64,000 nt of DNA from Comamonas sp. (GTDB taxonomy: Bacteria; Pseudomonadota; Gammaproteobacteria; Burkholderiales; Burkholderiaceae_C), in assembly GCA_031277805.1 (NCBI GenBank), contig JAITLR010000003.1, positions 1 through 64,000 of the forward strand, in the 5' to 3' direction. The notes beneath the pieces were generated by a model. That model made no database searches. It had not been told where the DNA came from and was given only the letters and a program-made list of their open reading frames with translations. Every line of letters starts with the position of its first letter. Positions within the stretch are counted from its first letter, which is position 1. This document shows, piece by piece, positions 35,646-44,328 of this stretch. The position numbers and the translations under genes were made by a program.

Positions 35646-36578
35646 TTACCGCCGCTTCGGTCGCGCATCCTGCGCGGCCAGGCGCAGGATGACCTGGCTC
35701 GCGCATTCGACGAAGGCCGCCGTGGCCGGCGGCAGGCTGCGTCTGCTGCGCACATGGATGCCCAGCGTGCCCAGGATGGGCGCGCCCTGTGCCGACTCCA
35801 GCGGCACGAACTGCGCGGCGGGCGATGCCGAGGCTTCCAGCCCCAGCCGGGTCTGGAAGGCGATGCCGTGGCCGGCCGATGCGAGCCGCTTCATGAGTTC
35901 GACCGAGGTGGCACGTACCACGGCCTTGGGTGGCTCGAGCAGGGCGTTGAGCTCGCCCTGAATGAGGGCATAGGAGGCCAGGTCTTCGGTGCCGAGGATG
36001 AAGGGCCATGGCGTGCACTGTGCCAGCGTCACGCTGCGCTTGCGGGCCAGTGGATGGCCGGCGGTGACCAGCGCTCCCAGGCGAAAACGCCCGCTGGCAG
36101 CATGTTCCACATCGTCGTGCTGCGGCATGTCGAAAGCCATGCCCACGTCCGCGCGGCCATTGGCCACGTATTCGGCAATATGGCCCGAGCTGGCGGAAGT
36201 GACCTGCAGCGAGATGCCCGGATAGCGCTCCAGCATGCTGCCTATCACCTCGGGCAGCAGCGCGCTGTGCAGGCTTTCCACGCCCACCACATGCACCTTG
36301 CCGCGCTGCAGGCCGCGCAGCATGTCCAGTTCGTTCTCCAGCCATTCGGCATCCTGCAGCACATGGGTGGCATGGCGGGCGAACAGCTCTCCGGCCGGTG
36401 TGAGCTGCAGGCCGCTGCTCAGGCGCTCAAACAGGGCAAAGCCCAGTTCCTGCTCCAGCTGTATCAGCTGGCGGTTGACGGCCGAAGCATCGATGAACAA
36501 CTGGCGCGCGGCGCCGCGTATCGATCCGTTGTGGCGGATGGCGTCGAAGTAAAGCAGACCGCGGGCGTGGATGTGCAT
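35646..36578 (-). CDS. LysR-family regulator of the Rieske cluster
   Basis: 310-residue LysR protein. HTH GSIRGAARQLFIDASAVNRQ is at about 18-37 and the effector domain begins near 90. The ATG at 36578 is chosen because the family consensus begins close to MHIHARGLLYFDAI. Unlike most LysR genes it is on the same strand as its likely targets and directly upstream of them. Divergent to it is the GlxA-type regulator. Confidence 0.85.
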   Translation of the reverse strand: MHIHARGLLYFDAIRHNGSIRGAARQLFIDASAVNRQLIQLEQELGFALFERLSSGLQLTPAGELFARHATHVLQDAEWLENELDMLRGLQRGKVHVVGVESLHSALLPEVIGSMLERYPGISLQVTSASSGHIAEYVANGRADVGMAFDMPQHDDVEHAASGRFRLGALVTAGHPLARKRSVTLAQCTPWPFILGTEDLASYALIQGELNALLEPPKAVVRATSVELMKRLASAGHGIAFQTRLGLEASASPAAQFVPLESAQGAPILGTLGIHVRSRRSLPPATAAFVECASQVILRLAAQDARPKRR

Positions 36579-36951
36579 GCTGGGATCGGGAGAGGGCTGA
36601 GGCGGCCTATTGTGAAGCCTGGTGGCGCCCGCCTCATGCCCGCTGCCCTCGGCGGCTGGTCCGGACACGGTGAATGCTCCGTGACAGCACAGATTGCTGG
36701 TGGCTTCGGCGGCGACAGTTGTTCAGCGAGAACTGCCGTGTCCAGACAATTCCAAAGGCCGCCGCGCAACGGATCTGGAAGCATGCCGAGGTATTTCTGG
36801 CAGGGGAATCCCCAGCTGTAGCGGTGGTTGCCCAAGCATCGGGCAAGGCCGGCGGCCATGTCTGCGTATAGTGGGCGCTTCTTGCTGCGGAAATTTCATC
36901 AAAAGCCCTGCAGCGTAATATCCATCTGCGTTTCAAGCTCTTGTTTTTGAT
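36579..36951. other. Intergenic region LysR / GlxA-type regulator
   Basis: 373 bp between two divergent regulator genes. No convincing gene, repeat or terminator is visible; it should hold both promoters. Confidence 0.5.
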
Positions 36952-37950
36952 ATGGAACACCGCCACGCTGGCGCGCATCGCGTTGATCTGGTTGTCTACC
37001 CCGGTTTCAAGGCCCTGGAGGCCATAGGCCCCATGTCGGTGTTCGACTACGCCAATGTGCATCTGCGCCAGAAGGGCCTGCCCGACGGCTATGCCGTGCG
37101 CGTGGTGGCCGCCCAGGCCGGGCATGTGCCGTCAGACACGCTGATGGGCTTGCAGGCCACTCACACGCTGGCGCAGGTGGAGGCCGATGGCACAGGCTGC
37201 ACCGTGCTGCTGGTGGGCTCACGCCATATCGAACAGGTGCTGGCCGCATCGGGCGAACTGGTGGACTGGGTGGCGCGCGTGGCGCCGCAGGTCGGGCGCA
37301 TGATCGCGCTGTGCAGCGGCAGCTTTTTTCTGGCCGCAGCCGGCGTACTCGATGGCCGGCGTGCGGCCACGCACTGGAGCGTGGCGGGTCTGCTGGCCCA
37401 GCGCTATCCGCGTATTGCCGTGGATGCCGATGCCATCTATGTACGCGACGGCAGCTACTGGACATCGGCGGGTGTGACGGCAGGCATAGATCTGGCGCTG
37501 GCCGTGGTGGAGCAGGACTTTGGCCACGCGCTGGCGCTGGATGTGGCGCGCGATCTGGTCATGTACCTCAAGCGGCCCGGCGGGCAGTCGCAGTTCAGCG
37601 TTTCGCTGGCCGCGCAAGCCACCCAGCATGGCGGTGTGCAGGCAGCCCAGCAATGGGTGCTGGCCCAACTGGACCAGCCCATGCCGCTGGCGCTGCTGGC
37701 GGGCAAGGCGGCGATGAGCGAGCGCAACTTCCGCCGCGTATTCCAGCAGGAGACCGGCTGCAGTCCCAGTACCTTTGTCGAAAACGCACGGCTGGAGCGT
37801 GCCAAGCAGTTGCTGGAAAACCTGGGCAGCCTGCCACTGAAGACCGTGGCAGCCAAGGTGGGGCTGGGTTCGGAGCAGGCACTGCGCCATTTGTTTGTGC
37901 GCCGCCTGGGCATCACGCCCGTGGTGTACCGCGAGCGTTTTGGCGATTGA
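36952..37950 (+). CDS. GlxA family transcriptional regulator (DJ-1/PfpI plus AraC HTH)
   Basis: 332 residues. The N-terminal domain (about 6-200) is of DJ-1/PfpI type, with MIALCSGSFFLAAAGVLDGR carrying the nucleophile-elbow cysteine (in LCSGS), which is retained. The C-terminal AraC domain shows MPLALLAGKAAMSERNFRRVFQ and KTVAAKVGLGSEQALRHLF. Members of this family regulate carnitine, choline or betaine and other quaternary-amine genes, but the local targets are unknown; the divergent Rieske block is the most likely. Confidence 0.88.
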   Translation: MEHRHAGAHRVDLVVYPGFKALEAIGPMSVFDYANVHLRQKGLPDGYAVRVVAAQAGHVPSDTLMGLQATHTLAQVEADGTGCTVLLVGSRHIEQVLAASGELVDWVARVAPQVGRMIALCSGSFFLAAAGVLDGRRAATHWSVAGLLAQRYPRIAVDADAIYVRDGSYWTSAGVTAGIDLALAVVEQDFGHALALDVARDLVMYLKRPGGQSQFSVSLAAQATQHGGVQAAQQWVLAQLDQPMPLALLAGKAAMSERNFRRVFQQETGCSPSTFVENARLERAKQLLENLGSLPLKTVAAKVGLGSEQALRHLFVRRLGITPVVYRERFGD

Positions 37951-37976
37951 AGCCTGGGTGGGCGGCGGCTCGTGAG

Positions 37977-37995
37977 GAGATCGTCAACACGTTCT
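37977..37995 (+). repeat. 19-bp direct repeat, left copy
   Basis: GAGATCGTCAACACGTTCT, identical to 38448-38466. The last base overlaps the stop codon of the xre gene on the minus strand. Confidence 0.8.
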
Positions 37996-38411
37996 CAGAA
38001 CATCGGGCTTTTGAAGAAGTCCAGTGCTGCCTTGGCCGCGGCAAAATTGCTCTCGACCTGGGCTTGCTGTTCGGCAGGCAAGGCCGTGATGGTGCTGGAA
38101 CGCCTTGGGGTCTTGGCTTTTTCCTCAGTCATGGCGTCTGAGGCAGGCGCGAGTTTGGGCGCCAGCAACTGCGTCAAATCCAGCGCCGGATTGAGCTGCC
38201 ACAGGCAAGCCACATAGGTGGCCATGGATACGGCCGCATCGCCACGCTCTATGCGCGCCATGGTGGGCTGAGAGATGCCCAGCCGCTCGGCCCACTGGGC
38301 CTGAGTCTCCCCGCGACTCTTGCGCTGCTGGACGATGCGCTGCGCCAGTTGTTCGATCTGCAAAAGAATGGCGGGCGGAAACTCTGCGGGGCTGGTGTTC
38401 TGACGAGGCAT
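37995..38411 (-). CDS. XRE-family HTH regulator inside a direct-repeat cassette
   Basis: 138 residues. HTH ETQAQWAERLGISQPTMARI is at about 35-54 and the rest is mostly helical, with a basic KTPRRSS linker. It resembles HipB-like antitoxins, but no toxin gene is adjacent. The gene is framed by exact 19-bp direct repeats; the right copy lies upstream of its start and abuts the 103-bp element. Confidence 0.72.
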   Translation of the reverse strand: MPRQNTSPAEFPPAILLQIEQLAQRIVQQRKSRGETQAQWAERLGISQPTMARIERGDAAVSMATYVACLWQLNPALDLTQLLAPKLAPASDAMTEEKAKTPRRSSTITALPAEQQAQVESNFAAAKAALDFFKSPMF

Positions 38412-38447
38412 ATGCCAATGGTAGTGGGGCTGGAGGGCCAGTGAAAA

Positions 38448-38466
38448 GAGATCGTCAACACGTTCT
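38448..38466 (+). repeat. 19-bp direct repeat, right copy
   Basis: GAGATCGTCAACACGTTCT, exact match to 37977-37995, 471 bp apart. One base separates it from the 103-bp MITE-like element. Confidence 0.8.
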
Positions 38467-38467
38467 T

Positions 38468-38570
38468 ATTCCATTTCTAAATCATCCGATTACTTTGTCG
38501 GCTTCGCTTGCCGTGCTGCAGCACTGTCTTCGTTTCGCCTTCGCATACTCGAATGATTGATAAACGGAAT
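38468..38570. mobile_element. 103-bp MITE-like element, copy 1
   Basis: 100 of 103 bases match 60780-60882. The ends are imperfect inverted repeats of 22 bases (18 match): ATTCCATTTCTAAATCATCC against the complement of the right end. The centre holds the perfect palindrome GTGCTGCAGCAC. No reading frame. Its last base is part of the stop codon of the large helicase gene. Confidence 0.82.
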
Positions 38571-41500
38571 TAGGCCGGCAGCCGGTACAGCGTGCCGTTG
38601 AACTCGACTTCGGCGCTGTGGTGCAGCGCATCGAGCTGGCTCAGTATCAGATCCCGCACGGGGGCTGTCACGGCGCTCAGGCCCAGCAGGCGCGTCACGG
38701 CGGCAGGCAGCTCATCGCGCTGGCCGCCCAGGCTGGACTGCAGCGCCTGCCTGATGGCCTGGCGCACTTCTGCGGGCGGCAGACAGTCGGGGCGACGCAG
38801 ATTGGCCGAGCTGACGGCAGAGCGGTCACGCACGCGCACCGTGCGTCCCGGCAGATCGAGGAAATCGGCTTCGCTGGTGATGGCGTCATCGGCCAGCAGC
38901 GACTGGCGGGCGGCATCCAGCGCATCGCGCACGCGGCTGCCCGCGCGCTGCAGACCCCAGAGGGTGCGTATGCGTGTGGTCAGCTCGTCGGCGTGAATCG
39001 GACCCTCCTGCTCCACCACCTGCAGTACCAGCTGTGCCAGGCGCGAGGTCGGCAGGCTGTGCAGCTCCTTGGGCGGTACCTCCAGGCGGGCCTCGGCATA
39101 GGCGGATTCAGGTGCCGCCTTGCCGCTGTTGTCGGCAGGCTCCACGCGTTCTATGACTTCCGTAGCGGCTGGCGCAGGAGGGGCCTGCGTTTGCGGCAGA
39201 TTCTGTTCAAGGCTCTGCTGTGCGCGCTGCACGGCGGCCAGCACTTTCTGTGTCTCGGCGCGCGGCTGGCGGAACCAGTCGCAGCCCCAGATGCGGTGCA
39301 ACTGCCAGCCTTGACTCTCCAGCACGGACTGGCGCAGCCGGTCGCGGTCGCGGGCCGAGCGGCTGTGGTGATAGCTGGCTCCATCGCACTCGATGCCCAG
39401 CAGATAGCGGCCCGGTTGCTGCGGGTCGACCACGGCCAGATCGATGAAGAAGCCGGCAATGCCGATCTGCGTCTCGATCTTCAGGCCCTGGGACGTGAGC
39501 GCCTCGCTCAGTGCCTCATAGACATCTTCCTCCAGCGGTGATTCCAGATCGCGCCCGCTGATGCCCGCCATGGCTAGCTGGCCCGTGGCCGCGTATTGCA
39601 AAAAGACCTTGAGCGCTGCCACGCCCTTGCCCTTGCCGCGTTCCAGATCGATATCGTCGGCGGTAATGGACGAGAACACCTCGCAACGCTGCTTGGCACG
39701 CGAGATCAGCACGTTCAGGCGGCGCTCGCCGCCGTCGGCGCTCACGGGGCCAAAGCGCATGGGCAGATAGCCCTGAGCATTGCGCGCATAGGCCACCGAG
39801 ATAAAGATCACATCGCGCTCGTCGCCCTGCACGTTTTCGAGGTTCTTGATGAAGAAGGGCTCGTTGGGGTGAGCGACAAAAAAGGGCTCGGCCTCGGGCT
39901 GCTGGCGGCGCAGCAGTTCCAGCTCGTCCTGGATGGCGACTTTCTGCTGCAGCGAAAACGCGGCCACGCCCAGGCTCAGCTGCGGCGTTTGCAGGGCGTG
40001 CTGCATGATGGCGCTCGCAATGGTCTGCGCCTCGATGCGGTTGACGCGCGTGGCACCGCTGTCGAAGCGGCCCTCGGGCAGGTGGTGAAAGCGCAGCCCC
40101 ATGCCGGCGCGGGCCGTGTAGGGGCTGGGCACGATGAACAGGCCGCTGTTGTAGAACTGCTGGTTGGACACCGCAATCAGCGACTGGTGGCGGCTGCGGT
40201 AATGCCAGCGCAGCATGAGCTGGGGCATGCCTCTGGCCAGGCACAGGCTCAGAATGCTTTCCACATCGGCGGCACCGGCGATCAGTTGCTCTTCGTCCTC
40301 GTCGTCAAAGTCGTCCTGCTCGCTGGTCATGCGCGAGAAAAAGCGCGTGGGCGGCAACTGGCGGTCATCGCCCACCACCACCAGCTGCCTGCAACGCGCA
40401 ATCGCGCCCAATGCATCGACGGGCTCGATCTGGCTGGCCTCGTCGATGACCAGCAGGTCGAACTCGACGGCGCCGGGTTCGAGAAACTGCGCCACCGACA
40501 GCGGGCTCATCATGAACACAGGCTTGATAGCCTGCACGGCCTCGCCCGCCAGCTTGAACAGCTTGCGCAGCGGCATATGGCCGCGCTTGCGCGCGATCTC
40601 GCCATTGAGCACGCCCATGGGGCCCATGCCGGAGGCCGTGCGCGGCACCCGCTCGTAATGCGACAGGGCAGACTGGGCACGCGCCAGCTCGATGCGTTCG
40701 ATGTCCAGCGCACGGAACTGCCGCACCTTCTGGCTGTGCTGGTCGCCATTGAAGCCCACCAGCTCGGGGTGGGCCTGCGTGGCCTGGCGTAGCAGCGCCT
40801 CGTAATAGGCGCGCTCAAAGCTTTGGGGTAGATCGTCCATGGCAATGGCAGCCAGTTCCAGTTGCTCCACCAGCGGGCTCAGGCCCAGGAGGCGCGCCTG
40901 GCTGCGGGTCGCGTGGTACTGGGCCCAGTTCAGCAGAGCATCGGGAGCACCCTTCCACTGCGCAAGGCGTTCGTTCAGTGCTGCAAAAGAAATAGCTTGC
41001 AGCGCTGATGTACCAAAGGCTTCCTGTGTATCGAAATGGTAATTGTTAAGTGTGGCCTGCGCTGCCTGCTCAAATTTTTGTAGCGAAGCCTGAGCCTTGT
41101 CAGCCAGCTCTGCGCAATGTGAGGGCGATGGCAATTGGGCGTAAAGCTGGCGGAATGCCTCGCTGCGCCCCTGGCCGTCCGGCCCGGCCATCCAGCGCAG
41201 CACGGCTTGCAACTGGCTCCAGTCGCTTTGCTCGCCCTGCCAGAGCTGGCCAAACGCGGCCAGGCCATCACTATGGTGGGTTGCCAATGTCTGGCGCAGG
41301 CTTTGGGCCTGCATCAGTGCATCCAGCCACTGAATGCGCTCGGCCTTGGTCTTGGGCAATGCCTCTTTGAGATGCGCCTTGGCGCTGGCAATGGCCTGGC
41401 GATAGCCTCCGTTGAAGATGCGAAACAGCGAATCGCCATGTGCGGCAATGCTTTGACGGGCGCTGCTCCAGTCCTGGCTCCAGGCCGAATCGGCAAAGCG

Positions 41501-43399
41501 GCTGCGCAGGCCTTGCGCCTGCTGGCTGAGCTGGTAACCGGTATCCACCAGCTTTTGTAGCTGTCCGAAGCCATGCTCCCAGATCACGGAGGTCACCGAT
41601 TGGCGATCCACCGTGGGGGCCTGTGCCAGCTGCTGCGCCAGTGCCATCTGTGCCTGCAGGCTTTGCATGTTTTCAGGCGCAGGCCCATTCAGGGATTGCG
41701 CCAGTTGCTCTGCATCTTGCAGCGTTTGCTGCAGCAGAGACTGAAGCGCGGGAAGTTGCTGGGCAAAGCGGTCGGCATCGAGCTTGAGCAAGGCCGGGTG
41801 GCACACGCCGCGCCACGGGTGCTCGGCAATGGGCGTGACCTTGGCGGCGGCCTGGCGCAGCGCCTGGACGCTCTGCTGACGCACATGAAAATCGCTGGCC
41901 GACCAGTTTTGTGCGTCCTGCAGCAGATCGGGCAGGTGAGCAATCTGCACCGCATCGAGTTGTGCCAGATGGCCAAGGACTTGATAGGGCGTCAGTGCGC
42001 TGGGTGCCAGCGGTGCATGCATGGTCTCGCTGTGCGCATTGAGCCGCTGCTGCACGCTGTCCAGTTCATGAATGATCTGGTCGCGGTGTTCCACACGCGG
42101 CTTGCCCAGGTCGCTCGTGGCCTTGAGCTCTTCGAGCACCTTGCGCTTGTTGGCATGGTGGCTGTGCAGTTCAAGGCAGGCCGGCCCGAGGCCCACGGCC
42201 TTGAGGCGGCGATTCACCACTTCCAGCGCAGCCATCTTCTCGGAGATGAACAGCACCTTCTTGCCATCGGCAATCGCGGCGGCGATCACATTGGTGATGG
42301 TCTGGGACTTGCCCGTGCCAGGAGGCCCCTGGATGACCAGATTTTCGCCACGGCGCACGGCCTCGATGGCCAGGGACTGCGAGCTGTCCGCATCCACAAC
42401 GTGGCGCTGGCTGACCACGGGAATCAGCGCATCGACATCGGCATCTTCCGGGAAGATTTCATCACGTGCCTCGAAGCCATCCTGCAGCGCTGCGGCGATC
42501 AGTGTCTGCTGGTCCAGCCGCTTTTCAGCAGGCCAGGTGCTGGCATCCAGATCGCGGTACATGAGGAATTTGGCAAAGCTGAAAAAGCCCAGCGTCATCG
42601 CATCGGGCAACACCTGCCAGCCGGGCTGGGCGGCGGCCACGGCGCTGACTTCGGCCAGATAGGCGGCGGGGTCAAAGTCATCGCCGACCTTGAACTCGGG
42701 CAGTTCCAGGCCGAAGTCGGCCTTGAGCTTGGCCGCCAGCGAGAGGTTTTCCGCAGCATCCTCCTGCAGCCAGGACAGGGTGAAGCGCTCGGCCGCACTT
42801 TTACGCTCCAGCGCCACGGGCAGCAGGATCAAGGGGGCAAAGCGTGGCTTGTCGGGTGCATTGCGGTCAAACCACTGCAGATGACCCAGGGCCAGAAACA
42901 GGATGTTGACGCCTTGCTCTTCCACAAAGGTGCGGGCGTCGGAGTACATGTCCAGCAGCCGGCGCTGCAGCTTTTCACTGGACAGGCGCGTCTGCAGCTT
43001 GAGATCACGATGGCGCTGTGCCACGCCACGTTCATCGCGTGGCTCATCGTCGGGCTGGGGCAGGGCAGGGGGCTGTGCTTCGGCAGCAGCTTGCTCTGCG
43101 GCATTGGTCTGCTCGGCCTCGTCACTTCGGCTCGGAACAAAGCTCATGGCCTTGTTTTCGCTGACCAGCAGGCGATAGACCTCGGGCGTCAGCTCATCGG
43201 CAAAGTGCAGCAGCTTGGCGGTGGCGGTCTGGGGCAGGCTCAGCAGCCGATTGCGCGTGGACAGGTCCAGCAGTGACTGGCGGCTTTTTTCGAGCTGGCG
43301 GGTGATGGGGGAGGCAGGAGCTGCAGCGCTGGCAGGTTCTGTGCCGGAAAGCGCTGGCGTGGAGTTGTCGTCGGCGCTGTGATTCACATTGGCGGACAT
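38570..43399 (-). CDS. DUF4011 / SF1 helicase / Vsr-like nuclease protein, candidate phage defence
   Basis: 1609 residues. Layout: DUF4011-type N-terminus (about 30-330, with RQSLLDLSTRNRLLSL), superfamily 1 helicase of the COG1112 type, Vsr-like/MTES_1575 endonuclease and a DUF3320-type winged domain (about 1470-1560). Helicase motifs are GPPGTGKS (358-365), a VIDEASQIEPVDAL Walker B near 980 and VVVGDDRQLPPT near 1005. GIECDGASYHHS (about 1336) followed by a DRDRLRQ segment fits the PD-(D/E)XK nuclease. Such helicase-nuclease fusions occur in defence islands, and the layout resembles Mokosh type II in outline, with a different nuclease. It is a single gene flanked by a MITE-like repeat and low-GC sequence. 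Confidence 0.85.
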   Translation of the reverse strand: MSANVNHSADDNSTPALSGTEPASAAAPASPITRQLEKSRQSLLDLSTRNRLLSLPQTATAKLLHFADELTPEVYRLLVSENKAMSFVPSRSDEAEQTNAAEQAAAEAQPPALPQPDDEPRDERGVAQRHRDLKLQTRLSSEKLQRRLLDMYSDARTFVEEQGVNILFLALGHLQWFDRNAPDKPRFAPLILLPVALERKSAAERFTLSWLQEDAAENLSLAAKLKADFGLELPEFKVGDDFDPAAYLAEVSAVAAAQPGWQVLPDAMTLGFFSFAKFLMYRDLDASTWPAEKRLDQQTLIAAALQDGFEARDEIFPEDADVDALIPVVSQRHVVDADSSQSLAIEAVRRGENLVIQGPPGTGKSQTITNVIAAAIADGKKVLFISEKMAALEVVNRRLKAVGLGPACLELHSHHANKRKVLEELKATSDLGKPRVEHRDQIIHELDSVQQRLNAHSETMHAPLAPSALTPYQVLGHLAQLDAVQIAHLPDLLQDAQNWSASDFHVRQQSVQALRQAAAKVTPIAEHPWRGVCHPALLKLDADRFAQQLPALQSLLQQTLQDAEQLAQSLNGPAPENMQSLQAQMALAQQLAQAPTVDRQSVTSVIWEHGFGQLQKLVDTGYQLSQQAQGLRSRFADSAWSQDWSSARQSIAAHGDSLFRIFNGGYRQAIASAKAHLKEALPKTKAERIQWLDALMQAQSLRQTLATHHSDGLAAFGQLWQGEQSDWSQLQAVLRWMAGPDGQGRSEAFRQLYAQLPSPSHCAELADKAQASLQKFEQAAQATLNNYHFDTQEAFGTSALQAISFAALNERLAQWKGAPDALLNWAQYHATRSQARLLGLSPLVEQLELAAIAMDDLPQSFERAYYEALLRQATQAHPELVGFNGDQHSQKVRQFRALDIERIELARAQSALSHYERVPRTASGMGPMGVLNGEIARKRGHMPLRKLFKLAGEAVQAIKPVFMMSPLSVAQFLEPGAVEFDLLVIDEASQIEPVDALGAIARCRQLVVVGDDRQLPPTRFFSRMTSEQDDFDDEDEEQLIAGAADVESILSLCLARGMPQLMLRWHYRSRHQSLIAVSNQQFYNSGLFIVPSPYTARAGMGLRFHHLPEGRFDSGATRVNRIEAQTIASAIMQHALQTPQLSLGVAAFSLQQKVAIQDELELLRRQQPEAEPFFVAHPNEPFFIKNLENVQGDERDVIFISVAYARNAQGYLPMRFGPVSADGGERRLNVLISRAKQRCEVFSSITADDIDLERGKGKGVAALKVFLQYAATGQLAMAGISGRDLESPLEEDVYEALSEALTSQGLKIETQIGIAGFFIDLAVVDPQQPGRYLLGIECDGASYHHSRSARDRDRLRQSVLESQGWQLHRIWGCDWFRQPRAETQKVLAAVQRAQQSLEQNLPQTQAPPAPAATEVIERVEPADNSGKAAPESAYAEARLEVPPKELHSLPTSRLAQLVLQVVEQEGPIHADELTTRIRTLWGLQRAGSRVRDALDAARQSLLADDAITSEADFLDLPGRTVRVRDRSAVSSANLRRPDCLPPAEVRQAIRQALQSSLGGQRDELPAAVTRLLGLSAVTAPVRDLILSQLDALHHSAEVEFNGTLYRLPA

Positions 43400-43682
43400 G
43401 GGTTTCCCGGATCAATCAATGGGTACCGACTGTACTGGGAAAGTTGAATTGCTTTCAGCTGAATGGCGCTGTATCTGGAGCCACGACACAAGCTTTGACA
43501 CCTTTAGAGGCGTGCTCCTGCACTGCCTGCGGCTTTGCCAGCACGGCCCGTTGTTTTGACTCAAAAACAAATCTCCGATTTTTCGGGAAGTGTCAGCGGC
43601 TCTTGAGATAAGTCAATATTCGCCTGTCGATCAGGTGAATATTTATATGGATGGCGGGCGACTCATTTAATGCAGTGGTTGA

Positions 43683-44135
43683 TCAAAATTTCCAACCAAA
43701 TTCGGCACTGGTAAACCCTGCACATGTACTGCAAGTTTTTGGCGTAATGCGTGCGGTAATTTCAAAACGTTCTGTGACATGCCAACGGACCAAAGCGCCG
43801 CCAGCAAGCTCTACAGGTTTTTGATAGTTTGTTCGAAGCCCTGCAAATAAACCTGCGCGAAGAGGCCCCAGGTAAACTGGGGAGTACTCAGCAATGGCAT
43901 AGGTGCTCCAGCGGTCAAGGCTGTTTTTGTAGAAGCCCGTCTGTAGGGATATGTCGTTCGAGAAATCTCTTCTGAGGCCAAGGCCGGGATTGGTTTCGTT
44001 CCACTGCTTACCATGCTCCCGTTTGGTGAAGTGATCGCTGAAAGTGTGAAGGTTTAGAGACCAGTTATATTCTGCATGAATGCCGGAGCTGAAAAACAAT
44101 AGAGAAACGATGGCCAGTGGCTTGAAATATTTCAT
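43683..44135 (-). CDS. Small outer-membrane beta-barrel-like protein
   Basis: 150 residues. The signal peptide covers about 1-20 (MKYFKPLAIVSLLFFSSGIHA). The mature part alternates polar and aromatic residues as in an eight-stranded barrel: NPGLGLRRDFSNDISLQTGFY, then GLFAGLRTNYQKPVELAGG, ending with an aromatic GWKF. It recalls PagP/PagL-like or phage-encoded outer-membrane proteins; I cannot name it. GC content is clearly below that of the neighbours, which suggests acquisition. Confidence 0.6.
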   Translation of the reverse strand: MKYFKPLAIVSLLFFSSGIHAEYNWSLNLHTFSDHFTKREHGKQWNETNPGLGLRRDFSNDISLQTGFYKNSLDRWSTYAIAEYSPVYLGPLRAGLFAGLRTNYQKPVELAGGALVRWHVTERFEITARITPKTCSTCAGFTSAEFGWKF

Positions 44136-44276
44136 GGCAATAAATTGGATTATCGAAAAGTAAAATTTTTGCAATTCTAGTATCTATTTTAAATTTAATA
44201 TGTTTTTTCATTATATTTTTTGTAGGTAGAAAGCGATAGGAAAAGTCAGTATCTATGTGGGTGAAAGATACCAAGA
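44136..44276. other. AT-rich intergenic stretch
   Basis: About 140 bp, strongly AT-rich compared with the chromosome average around it. With 43400-43682 (no gene, nothing recognised) it frames the outer-membrane protein gene. It probably contains that gene's promoter. Confidence 0.6.
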
Positions 44277-44304
44277 AAAAGGCCGCAATGTTGCGGCCTT
44301 TTGT
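44277..44304 (-). terminator. Terminator of the DEAD-box helicase gene
   Basis: AAGGCCGCA-ATGT-TGCGGCCTT; on the minus strand the T-run follows the stem. Confidence 0.85.
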
Positions 44305-44328
44305 GGTGAGTATTTACTTTGAATTAAT

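Noticed and set aside
37995-38411. HipA-HipB toxin-antitoxin pair
   Set aside because: Only the HipB-like regulator is present; no HipA kinase on either side.
38570-43399. Assignment as Mokosh type II
   Set aside because: The helicase type fits, but the nuclease is Vsr-like and the DUF4011/DUF3320 domains are not part of that system.
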